Assembly: GCA_016204595.1 (NCBI GenBank)
Contig: JACQKJ010000023.1
Span: 1 to 22,643 of the forward strand
DNA: 22,643 nt
Direction of reading: 5' to 3'
Origin: Candidatus Komeilibacteria bacterium
GTDB taxonomy: Bacteria; Patescibacteriota; Patescibacteriia; UBA1558; 2-01-FULL-52-15
The notes below the pieces were generated by a model, which saw only the letters and a list, made by a program, of their open reading frames with translations, did no database searches and had not been told where the DNA came from. A program made the position numbers and the translations under genes. Below, in pieces: positions 1 to 12,000 of this stretch. Numbering within the stretch: the stretch's first letter is position 1; each line of letters begins with the position of its first letter.

Positions 1-18
1 TACTATTGTTTCTCATGA

Positions 19-3000
19 CTAGAGCTCCGGGATATACAACGCGGTCTGCTTATATGCTCCCAGATTGATCCACCCTGCTTTTTCGCTCCACGCATAACCA
101 GTCAATACTTGTGTTATGGGGTCTCGCTTCGAGTTCGCATAACTCTGCGTACCAAATCCCTGGGTGCAATTTACCGTATCGCAGGTTGCTCCAACGTTGC
201 AGCCGGTTGCATCGACACATGCAAAGCCAGTGTCAGAACATACTTTGCCTCCACATACGCTCTTTGGATTGAAGTGTACCAAGCCGTAATTGACGCCCCA
301 CGCCTCTCCGATGAAATTACCGTTCGCATCTATCGTAACACCCGCAGTCGGATTTACCGTACCGTCGGCGGCATTCTTCCCGTCAAAGATAAGCCATCCG
401 AGATTCTTGTTCCACGCAGCCCCCTGCATCGGTTTCGGCCAGGCACCCCCGATAGGAAGCGTCACCCGCGAGCCTGCGGTCGAGAAATTGATCCATCCGT
501 AATTGGGATTCCATGCAGCCTGCGGTGGCGCGCCCGCAGACGTGTATCCAAGGCGACAATAGACAACATCCGGCCCTGCAGGATCGCAGGTGTCCCCCCA
601 AATCCACTGCGCAGTCCCGGCCGTACCGAAATAATTGGGATAATTGATATTGCAGAGCGGATTTTGAGTCGGATTGCTCGGGTTGTAATAACTGAACGGC
701 CTGCGCCACGAATTCACGGCTACGGTAGGATCGCAGTCGGAAAATCCGTCCGGGCCGCAGGTCTCGGTACCGGGACAATTGGTCGAGGTAAACGGATTGC
801 AGGCCGCAACGCCGCCGGAACATTTGCCGATAGTATCCGGACACGTCACACCTTCCCAGCCCGGCGTGTATACATTGGAGCAAGCCCAGGAACTCGACTG
901 GCCGGACACTGTCGGGAAAACGCGGCGCGCAGTCGGGCTGGAATACACCGCAAGGAAGCTCCTATTCGCCGTCGCAGGCTGCGCCCATACTTTTACGGCA
1001 ACGGTGTTCGGACCGTTGCGCTCGAACGTGAACGCAGCAGGCTGGCCGGCCGAATCAATGGGGCGAACATCGGAAGCAACGGTATATGCCTGATCCGGCA
1101 CCTGCGTGCTTGGATTTGAGCACTGATTTCCGGTCGGCGGACTTGTGGGCTGCGAATAATCGGCCCCTTGCAGGTCAGGGTCCCCGAAACACAGCGGCGC
1201 GCCGCTTGGTTTCAGAACCATGAGCGACCCGTTGAGATACGCGACATCAACGCCGTCCGACCATATCTTGAGACCGAATGCGTGGCATTGGCTGTTGAGC
1301 GCCTGGCATTGGTTGGAACACTGCACCTGTTGCAGCCCGGGCAATCCATTGTCCGTGCAGGATTGCGTCGTCGTGGAAGCAGGCGGGTCGCAGGTCTCAC
1401 CGCCTGTGCAGGTATCACCGGCCGTCGAACAGTCTATGTCCGTCTGGCATCGCTGCGGCGCGCCGAAACTATCTTTGGACGCCACGCACGTTCCTGCTCC
1501 GACGCTTCCGTCGCCGCAGACAGCCGCTGTTATGTTATCGCAGGTTGCATTGCAGAATCCCGCGGTGCCGTTTTTGACCCCGCTGTCGCACAACTCGATC
1601 CGGTCATCGGAAGTATTCGGAATACGGTCTTGTCCGTCATTGGGTTGCTGCACGACGCCGTCGCCGCACACTGCGGGCGTTGACCCCAAACAACTGAAAC
1701 CGCAGTAGGCCTTGGCCCTGCCGCCGCACTGGATACTGTTGTTATCAAGGTTATCGTCCTTAAGATCACATTTTTGATCGCCAGCAGAATCGAGCGTGCA
1801 ATCGGTGCCGTTCAAGCAGGTTTCACCGATGGGGCAATCGCCATCAAGCGTGCATGACTGACCGATGGTAACCGAGCATTTCCCGAGCAAAGGACACTGG
1901 TATGACCATGTACCGTTATTCACGCCGTCGTCACAGACCTCACCGCCGCAGACACCGTCGTCAGAAGTGCCGGCAGTGCCATCTGCTCCATTTTGACACT
2001 GCGCTTTCAGGGCTGCAGTCGAACAATCATTGCTTGGAGCATTGTTGCAAAGCAATTCAAGGAGAGTATTCCCGCAGACGGACCCGGTCCTGCCGCTGCA
2101 GGTAACGTTACATTGCCCGGCTTTGCCGTTATTCGCGACGCCGTCGTCACAGACCTCCGTATACGGATCCTGGTCAGTGCAATCGCCGGGTGTATTGATA
2201 CCGCAATTAATAATGCCGTCGCCGCAGTAGTTGCGCGAGACGATCGCCTGGCTGCATGACTTGCTGCAGTACGAGCAGTTGCCACCGTTATTATTGCACA
2301 CCGCTCCGTTGCCGTTGCAGGTGTTCTGCGGACAATCCGAATCTTTGGTGCAGGAAACAGCTGGACTCAAGACGCACGTATTGACGCCTGCCGTCGTATC
2401 GCAGGCCGCGCGGGAGCAATCATTATCTGACTGGCAACTTGCCGCAACAAGCGCGCAACTGAAGCCCGTACCCTCATCGCACTGTTCAAAAGGCGAATTC
2501 TTGCTTGCGTCTCCGCAGTATCCTCCGTATGTTCTGCAGGCATTCGGGGTGAACGGCTGGCCGCATTGGTACTGGGTATTCACCGATGACTGCGCCGCGG
2601 TCGGCACCTGATAGACATCCGGTTCGCAGGACTCGTTGCCTTCGATCACGTCATTGCCGCAGGATTCCTGGAACGGACCTTCCCATGCGTGGAATACGGG
2701 AAAGCCGCCATTCGATATGATATACGAAGCTCCTTGAGCCGTACTTCGGGGCGTCGAGTTACGCGAGTAGTAATGCTCACCTGAGCCCAGCTGAATTCCC
2801 AGGGTTTGCTTATATATTGATGTGATATCCGCAGCAGTCAGCGCATAGTCATAAATACGAACATCATCAATCTCACCTTTGAATGCTCCGGGAAACCATG
2901 GAAGACCATCATCACCGATTAAACTGCGCTTGCTCGTGAATCCCGTATTCTTACAGGTGGGAAGCCCCGGTATTGCGGTGGCTGCTCGCTGCGTGCCATT

Positions 3001-6000
3001 CAAATACAGCGAAAGGTTCGTGTCATCAATCACGAAAACTACATGATACCACGTATTATCGGCCAATAACGGTCCCGTCACAATATCACACGAAGGCCAA
3101 TTACCACCAATATCGGTCAAACCGTGCAACCCTTTTCCTCCGATCGAGAGTCCGATCCAATCCTCGAGCGGGGTCACCGGATCTTCCGAACTCAAGATGA
3201 GTATATACTGATTTGATAGGTTGACGTCCGCTCCCTTGAACCAGGCGGAAAGACTGACCGATTTCGGTATGCTGAACGGGGCGGCGACCGAGATATAATC
3301 AAAGCCATTGTAACTCCGACATCCTGCATAACCGAACGGATTCGGAAATTGATTACATTGCGCCTCCTCCAACGGGGTGGAGCAATCGTTAACGACATTG
3401 CAGGCACCAACTGCGCATGGACTGAAAAGATTGTCACATCGCGTACCCGGATCAAGCGCACAGGTACCTCCAAGTTGACAAACCGTTGGTGCAGAGTTCG
3501 CACCGCTAAAACTCATTGCCTTGCCCATTGTAGGAAGCGAACTAAGCACCGACGGAACGGTACCGACTATCACACCATTATGCTGATTCAACGTATCAGC
3601 GGCCGTACCGGAATCGAAGGTATATTGCGCAGTGAAATCCGCTGGTCCTTGTATCGCCGTTGCCTTCGAAGTGAATTCATACACGGGTACGATATGCGTA
3701 CTATTGATGCTGCCGCCTTTAGCTTGTGTATATGCCTCAAATGCAGGACCCAACAAGGTATAACCCGGTAGTGCGGCGGCTTGTGTGCTCAACAGATGAT
3801 CTGCCGTAGTATCAGACTTGAATCGATATATGTCAGTTGTATTCAGGCTGTTCGTGGTCGCGGAGTACGCGTAAAAAGTGATTCCTTTCGTTGTGTACGG
3901 CGCATCAGCTTTCGGGAGCAGCGTATAATCGTAATCAGCTTCGGTCCCCTGCTCAAAATAGTGTTCATAGACCGGGACGTTTTTTCGCGTGCCGTTCGCC
4001 GCATCAATATCGACCGTCGTGCAGGCGCGCTGGCAGATGCCATCGCAGTACAGTGAGGTGTTCGCCGGGCAGCTGTAGGTGGTTAAGCCGACCACGTTAT
4101 CGCACTCTTCCACGTTCGCAACACAGCTCCACTGATGATACGAGCCAGGACCACTGCTGCAGGTCGACCCGGCGAGAGGGGCATACCCGGAGTTACATGA
4201 GGCGGCATTAATGGTCGAATCGTCAACACAACCCAAGCTATATTCATCAAGCGGCGTGACGGCCCCGTCGCCGCAATAACTGCCGTATCCGGTACAGGTC
4301 GTGTTGCAATGTCCAGGCTGTCCGTTCTGTGCCGCGCCTTCATCGCACACTTCAGGCAGCTGCACGATGCCGTCGCCGCAGAGTCCGCTGTACGGACTGC
4401 CGGCCGTGCACGAGATCTGACACGCGTTCGAGCAATAGATCGAGCCGCCTGCCGTACAGGTCGGATTGCCTGCCCACTTGGGCACCGCGTTCGGATCGCA
4501 CTGTTCTGCCGGATCAATAGTCCCGTTTCCGCACGAGCCGCCGCATGCAGCCTGTGCAGCAGCAAGATCGCCGCCGTACGGATCGCCCCAACCGGTGCAA
4601 TCAGGTTTGCATCCTACTTTGAAATCGTTATTCCAATTGCCGGAGCCAAGCCGCGAGTCGCAATAGTTCGTCGAGCCGCCGTCACACACTTCAGCGCCTT
4701 CGATGAGCCCGTTCCCGCAGATAGCGTTGACCGGCGCATTGGTCGTGCACAAATTATTGAATTTCGAATCGTTGATCACGATTCTCGAGTCTTTCGTTAC
4801 CCACTTCCATACGGGGTTACCGCCAACCTGCTTATTTGCTTCGGCAAGACCGTACAGTTTGAAATTATTGCCCCGCACATTCTGATACAGGTACACCTCC
4901 GATCCATCATGGCACTGGAATTTGGACGTGCGTTCGTTCCAGCACGTATTCTTGTCATACCCTGGAAAATCAGTGCAGCTTGCGGGCGTCGGCGAATAGA
5001 AATTCGCTCCGAATGCATTGATAGGATCGGTCGGCATCGGGGTTTGCGCCAGTTCCTTGCCGAGCGTGGCGTCCCAGGAAGGCCAGCGGCTCGTGGAGAT
5101 ACCCGCGACGTATGAACCCGATGACAGCGACGGATACGCACCGACACACCGATTACCGATCGGACAATCAGCATCAGTGTTGCACGCGGTGCTGTTGGTC
5201 CCGTCATCGCAGAAGTGGTTCTGCAGCGCATACGCATCCAGCGAACTCAGAATGGTATGCAGATCCACGATACGCTTGTAATCCCTCCGGAGTTCAGCCT
5301 TCGCTGACGTGCACAACCCCGCATTGCGTGCCGCACACACCGCGTCATGGCCCGGATCGCAGATGATCGTATTGTCCTGGCTGCAGCGGTCCGACGATCC
5401 GCCGTCATCGCGGGTTACCAAGGTATCATTGATGCGAAGCTGATCGATAATCTGATTGAAAATATCGATCGTCGACTGTTTCGCGCCAAGGTTATAACTG
5501 AACAACAGCACGTTCGTATAAATGCCGTCAGCGGGGTTTACGCCAGATTGACAATCGGCCGGTCTGGTACAGTTGGCGACGCCAAGATACACCGACGTGC
5601 CCTCGGCTATGGCATCATACCCGTCGATCTCGATGTGTTTCGGGCTGCCGGTCGGGTTCGGCGCGAACGTTTTGTACCATTCATCGACCGTGAGCGAGTT
5701 CAGATTTTTGTACACGCGCGATACGATGACGTCATAATCAACGTTCCGGGAAACAGTCGTGATCTCGGCGCACTGCTCTTGTAGGCCGCTGGCCCCGCAG
5801 ATACGGTAGACATAGGATACCCCGACCACGACCGGAGAATCAGTATAGGAGACCGTGCCAGGCGGCAATCCGGTAGCAAGCGCGGTACCGTCTCGATAGA
5901 TGTTGATGCCGCTGTAGACACCGTTATTTTGCCATTTCAATTCGATGGTAGGCGGAGCCTGTCCGGCTGAAACGGCGGCGAGTTGCGACGGCGCGCTAAG

Positions 6001-9000
6001 GAGCGTCTGCGCATTCACCCTGCCGATGAGCGCTGCGAAAAGCTGCCGACCGAATCGTGCAGCGAACGTCTCACCCCCGGGGTCCTCGGGAACACGCAAC
6101 GTCGTCTTTGATCTGACATTCACATTGACGACAGTCGGATCCGACCACACACCAAGGTCGTTCTGCACGCGGAAGGTGGCTTGATGCAGCCCCGCTTGCA
6201 GGAAGACATGATTAGCAGCGTAGGTCGGAGCGATGACGTCGGTATAGGCCGAGAGTCCCGAATCCTGAAAATCCCACACGAAGGACTTGATGCTTGAGGC
6301 ACCTGCCCCGTTCGCCGTCACTTGCGCTTCGAAGGATTGCGTTTGTCCGTAATTAAGCGTGATGGACGATCCGGCCGCAGGGGAGGTGAAGGAAACCACA
6401 GGCCTGCTCACTGGAGGAGGCGGCGTTCCTGATTCGACATTGATGACTATGGTGCGCTTGTCATTGGGGGCAGCTGCTCCGGACGGATTCAGAGTAAAGG
6501 TTACTTCAAAATCATTGGTGGTATCGGTATCAAGCGGTGAATCGGTCGTCGGCATCTTATCGATGACCCAGATGAAGGATCCTGTCTTTTGATTGAAGCT
6601 TGCCGAAGCCGGAAGCGAATCCAACGGATCGCTTGCTGTATCCATGGTGTAGAGGAATGAATCGCCGTCAGGGTCTTTCGCGTCCAGCTTCACGGAAACC
6701 AGTTGGCCAAGCCGGTAGCTGGTCTGTATGCCGGGCACCGGTGTCGGTGATATGAAGTTGGGCGGCTGGTTGCCGATCCCGCCCACGCCCGTCGCAGTAC
6801 TGTCGACAATAAATACGTGCTCCTTCAGGAGATCACCGCCGATACCGAACCCTGCCGACGACCGCTCGATATGCGGCGCGGGCAGAGAAGGAAGAATCGT
6901 TGCGGGATTTGACGGATCTGACCCTTTCGCGTCTCGGCAGTATCTGATCTTGAAATCGTAGGTCGAGTCAAGATAGAACGGATTCACGGCCTGGCCATAC
7001 CACGGATTCACGCAAAAATCGAAACTCATCCTGCCTTGAGCAGTCACTTTGCCGGGAATAATGGCGGGATTTCCTTCCGCGGATACTTCATTGGTATCAG
7101 CGCCGATCACGCCTTTGTGCGTCGCCGCAGCGTTCGAACCGTTTTGGACCAAGTCATAGTACTTGGTGACATAGGTGCCCGGCGGCGCAGTTTCTGTCCA
7201 GCTATAGGTAATGCCGGCAAGCTCAAGTCCGCCAGCGTCCTTTGCATGAGCGGTAATGACTTTCGGCGCGACACTTGCGCACTGCGGGGTCGTTGCAACC
7301 GTGCATTCAGAAAGTCTATCGCTGAAAATTGCCGGGTTCGGCGTGATGTCGACAAAACTGATGGAGCATATCGTAGCGCCGGTGTGAAAGCCGAATGTCT
7401 GGGGAGTCGTGTAAGCGACACCTTGAGCGCTCCTGATTGGATTCGATACACATGAGCTGTTCTGACAGATGCGGACAGCATAATCGGTATTCGGGTCGTA
7501 TACTCCTGCCGGATATGACACGCCTTGACCGTTCTGGAAGATCCTGCTGATTTCGCCCGCCGAGAGCCCCTTCGGATACATGCGGACATCATCGATCAGT
7601 CCTTGGAATACCTGTATGGTGCCGTTGCTCGCCGAACCGATCTCAAAGAGACTGCCTGCGGAAGGCGCCGACGGAACGCCAGCCTGCACTTTTTGCTCAA
7701 CGAATGTGCCGTTGTAATAGTACCGGTAGGTGGTTCCGTTACGGGTAACCGCGACGTGCTGCCACTGGCCGTTTGCCTGAACATACGGCAGGGTTGTTGC
7801 CGGATTCACCCACGCACCGCCCGGGCTGGCAGGGCCGGTATGCAGCACGAATTCAATCTCTCCGCCGGAGCGTATGCGCAACCCGTACGGCGCGTCAAGA
7901 CCCCAGCGCGCGATTGCAGGACTCTGCGACAGGTCTGTCGGCTGTATCCAAGCCGAAACCGTCACGTCCGACGTGATACCTAAACTCGGGTCATTACCAA
8001 CATCAATATACGAACCGGCGTTCCCGCCAAAGCTCATAGCCCTTCCCAGTGCCGGGAATTGCGTGTTGGCGCTGCTCGCGTTGACACTACCGTGAATCGT
8101 CCCGTGATTACTCCCGATAGTATCAGCTGCGGTGCCGTCATCAAACGTATACACTGATACCGCGCCCGAAGGCAGGGGCTGCAGGGCGAGTTCCGGGGTG
8201 AAATCGATTCGACCGCGCTTAAAACTGCAGGTGCCTTCGCCGGGACCGCACGGCACCAGGGTACAATTTTTCGCAGGGTTGCCCGTGCAAATGCCAACCG
8301 AAGTATCAGTATAGTTGGTAACGCTTATGGTACCGGGCACCGGTGTATTGTTGGTGACATCGGCGACGTAGAATTTTGACGGGCCGGCTCCCAGAGGGCT
8401 TAAGTAGAGAGCTGACACATCTGCAGCCGAGAGCCCCCGGTCATAGATGCGCACCTCATCAATAAAGCCGTCCAAAACGTCCGGACTGGTCCACTGCTGA
8501 CCAATGTAGAGAAGGTCAGCGCCCGTGCATCGAAAGTGCGCACCTGCCTGCGGCGAGCACAGTGTTCCATCATAGGGCACCGAACTTGTTTGCTGACCAT
8601 TGACGTACAACCGCAGGGTAGTTCCGTCAGCAACCAACGCCAAGTGCTGCCACTGATTGAGCTGCAGCTGACTCGCAGCATTTCTTCCGATAAACTGGCC
8701 CGGCCCTGAGGGATCGTCCCCCTTCTGGTAGACCCGTGCCCATACCTTTCCGGTGTTGTCAATCCACATCCCGCCCCACGAGTTCGTGCGTTTGCTGACA
8801 ATACCGCTGTTACCGTTAACGGGGACATCCCACGTTCGGGGAAATACCCACGCGGCAACCGTGATCTGATTCGGTGGCGCAAGTGCAGCTTGTGCATCCA
8901 CAACCACTGCATCACCGCAGGGTATGGGTGTTGTGCAGTCAACACCGTCAAATTCAGCGCCTCGTCCCAGCTTGGGTATCGTGGTATTCGGCGAACTTGC

Positions 9001-12000
9001 TTTGGCGTCTTCCTGAAACACGCCGTCATGGTTGTTGCCGCTCGTGTCGCGGGGCGTGCCGTCATCGAAGCTGTACAGGGCAATCGCGCCGCCTGGTGTC
9101 GTATCCCGCAGCGAACTTTCGTTCAGGTAAGTGCTGAATACCGCGCTCGCGAGCACATTCGTGCAGCCCACTGAACATTGATTTGGCGCTCCGCCGAGCA
9201 AGCAGCCGCCGATAGACGGTTCGGGCGGTGTTTTACCAGGGGGTAGATCAGGCCGATGGCCGATGAGATTGATCGGGTCCCTGAAATCATTCACCGTCAG
9301 GACACTGGTAAAAACACCGGTGACCGAAGGATTCGGAATGGTCGCCTGAATGGTCGCCGTGCCTGCCTGAAAAGCCGTGGCTCGCTGCACCGGAGATTCC
9401 GCAGCGCCCGGGCCAGGGTTCGGCGTATGCGAAATATCTGCAACGCCGGGAGGCGGCGGTGCGATACTCCATGTCCAGTCATAGGAGAATGGATTCAGTC
9501 GAACTCCCTTGCAGCTGGTTGCGGGCTCTGCCACGGCACTGAACGGATACGTGCCGCCGATGGAATTGATCGTTGCGGTGGCCGGAATAACCCTGACCGT
9601 TACGGGCTGGCACTGCACATTGGAGGTCTGGAAGGTCCATGAGAACGAATCATTCACTCCGGATCCGTTTGTCGGGTCGTCATAATTTAGATTGGGCGCT
9701 GCCATGGTCAGGCCCTGCGTGTTGGTGATCGAGTTACCGACAATAACTCGGTACCACGTAGAATTTTTCAAAAGATTTTGCGGCAGCAGATCAACATGAT
9801 CGCCTTGCGGCCCGCCCGATGAAAATTGCGGATACCCGGCTGCAAGCGAGACCGGAGTCAACGCAGTACAAAACTGGTCCGAGCACTCGTAGAGTTTGAT
9901 CGCCGCCAACGACGGCGGATCAATAACGTCAACGTTGAAATCCGCAAAGGGCACAGAATTCTTGCAGGCTGCCGTGCAGAATGCAGGGCCATAGTCGATC
10001 ACGCGAGGGGTTACGAATTCGACCGAGAGCTTACCCGGACTGCTGGTGATAGGAGTTCCGCTCGGGGGATTGTTGAGCGTTGCGGTAAAATCGATCGGAC
10101 CGGATGCTGTTACGTTCTCGCCCCTGAATTTCGTGCGGTTTATGTTCGGCGACGTGAGCGGCGGAATGGGCGGCGGTTCAAACGAAGCGTTCGGAGGAAC
10201 ACCGTTCGCAATGCTCCAGGAATAGTCGAACGCGCTTCCATTGCACACATAACATTGCGCACTCGTCGGCAACGCGGTCGCCTGCGCTGAGATCCCCCCG
10301 ACCGGCGCGACCAAAGGACCCTGCCCTGCTGGCGGTGCTGCGGTATTGGGCGAAAGCCGGAGCGTTGCCACATCACAGAGCGGTTGTCCTGACGCTCGCG
10401 TCCTGAAGTGCCAGCGGAACGGGGTCGTGCCGCCAAGAAGCCCCGGATCAAGGAACGCACTTCCTTCATACAAACTGTTATCGACGGCTCGGATGTTGCT
10501 CGCAGGCCCTCCATTGTCAAGATGAACTTCATACCAGGTCGCGTTGTCCATCGTGCCCGGATCATATTGCCATGCGCCGAATCCTATCTTCTGGAAATTC
10601 GCCGGGTTCGTGAGGTCTGCGCACGCTCCGCTTGGCCACGTTGCTCCTTGGCCGCATTTATATATCCTGACATTGGTTTGAATGACCGTGATGTCTACGT
10701 CACGGGTGAAGCGACCGACGATCATGCTGTTGACCGGGGCATTCGTGTTCGGATCGTTTTGATTATACCCACCTACTTGATCATACGGATACGGCGTCGG
10801 CGCCTGGATGTTCGTCGTACAGCTGAGATTATTCACCAGATCGAACGGATCAAAATCAGTGACAAAGCTCCAGGGGTTGTCTTCAGTATTTAAGACGCCG
10901 GTGCATCCGCCGGAAGGTCTGCACGTACCGTCGGAAACGCAGCACTCATTGCCGACGCCGCATTGCGAATTGTTCGAACACGAACCGACGAAAAATGGCA
11001 GCGTATTCCCCCATCTGCCGACCGCGCTCTGGACAGTGGTTGTGCCGGTAACTGCAGAATCCGGCACGAGCGAATCAATGGCCTGCTTGTTATCCCAACT
11101 CGAGAATGAGGGGGCGCTTACCAGTTTATCAAACCAGACCGTGCCGTTCGCCGTTCCGAAATTATCTCCAAAATAATCAACTTTGGTTGTGCCGGCAGGA
11201 CCGCCGATCGGATCAATGCGGCAGATCCCTGGTCTGAGCTTAGTCGAATCATCAACAAATTGGTTCACGCCCGGAATGCTCGCGTTCTGGCTGTAGCGAT
11301 TCGATGAACTGTTCCATACGTAGAGATAGTGTGTTCCGGCAGGAAGCCCGATAGGGGATTTTACGACAATATGGTCATCAGCCCAATACTTCGGCCCGCA
11401 TTGGGCAGGAAATTGTATATCAGCAGGCCTCTGGGTCCCGCCCGAGTCAATGAACCATACCGCTCCCGGCGAAGTTCCGAACCCGCTTCCGCTTATCGTA
11501 CTATACGTATTGTCCGGACCATTGGAAGGGGTGACCGAATAGATGATCGGATTGCCCGAACCGGCTGCTTCGACCAAAAAGGTAAGCGGATTCGAATACT
11601 CGCTGTCTACTTTAAGAGAAACCGTAGTGCGCCCTGCAGTCAAGTTCGGGACAAGACCGGAGCCTGTTTGCGGAGAGCCTGCAAGATTGAAGGACTGACT
11701 TCCTGCAGAAAAACCGGTGGGCGGAGGTGCGCCAAAGAAAAGATCGCGAGTTGCCGCGGCTGCGCCGAACTGCAAACCTTGTACGGTAACCAACGTGCTT
11801 AACGGCGGCCCTTGCGCCGGTGCAACCGAACACAGGCCTGGCCGCTGCGTCGCATTCACGTTAAATGTCTGCCATTGGTTCGATAACTGACTTGCGGCCG
11901 TGACGACCTGTACTGATCTCGCGATACCCGAAGCAGCGGAAGGCGGCACTTGAATAACGATCTGCGTATCGCCCCACCAGGTCGTGCACGAAGCGAACGG

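Noticed and set aside
19..120. C-terminal sorting signal (LPXTG or similar) or membrane helix on the giant protein.
   Set aside because: The last residues are GWINLG...YIPEL, with no hydrophobic stretch or basic tail.
109..1119. Long plus-strand open frame (336 codons) opposite the end of the giant gene, and other long plus-strand frames such as 4309-5115.
   Set aside because: The translations are Arg/Ala-rich with no recognisable domain, and they mirror the codon pattern of the clearly coding minus strand.
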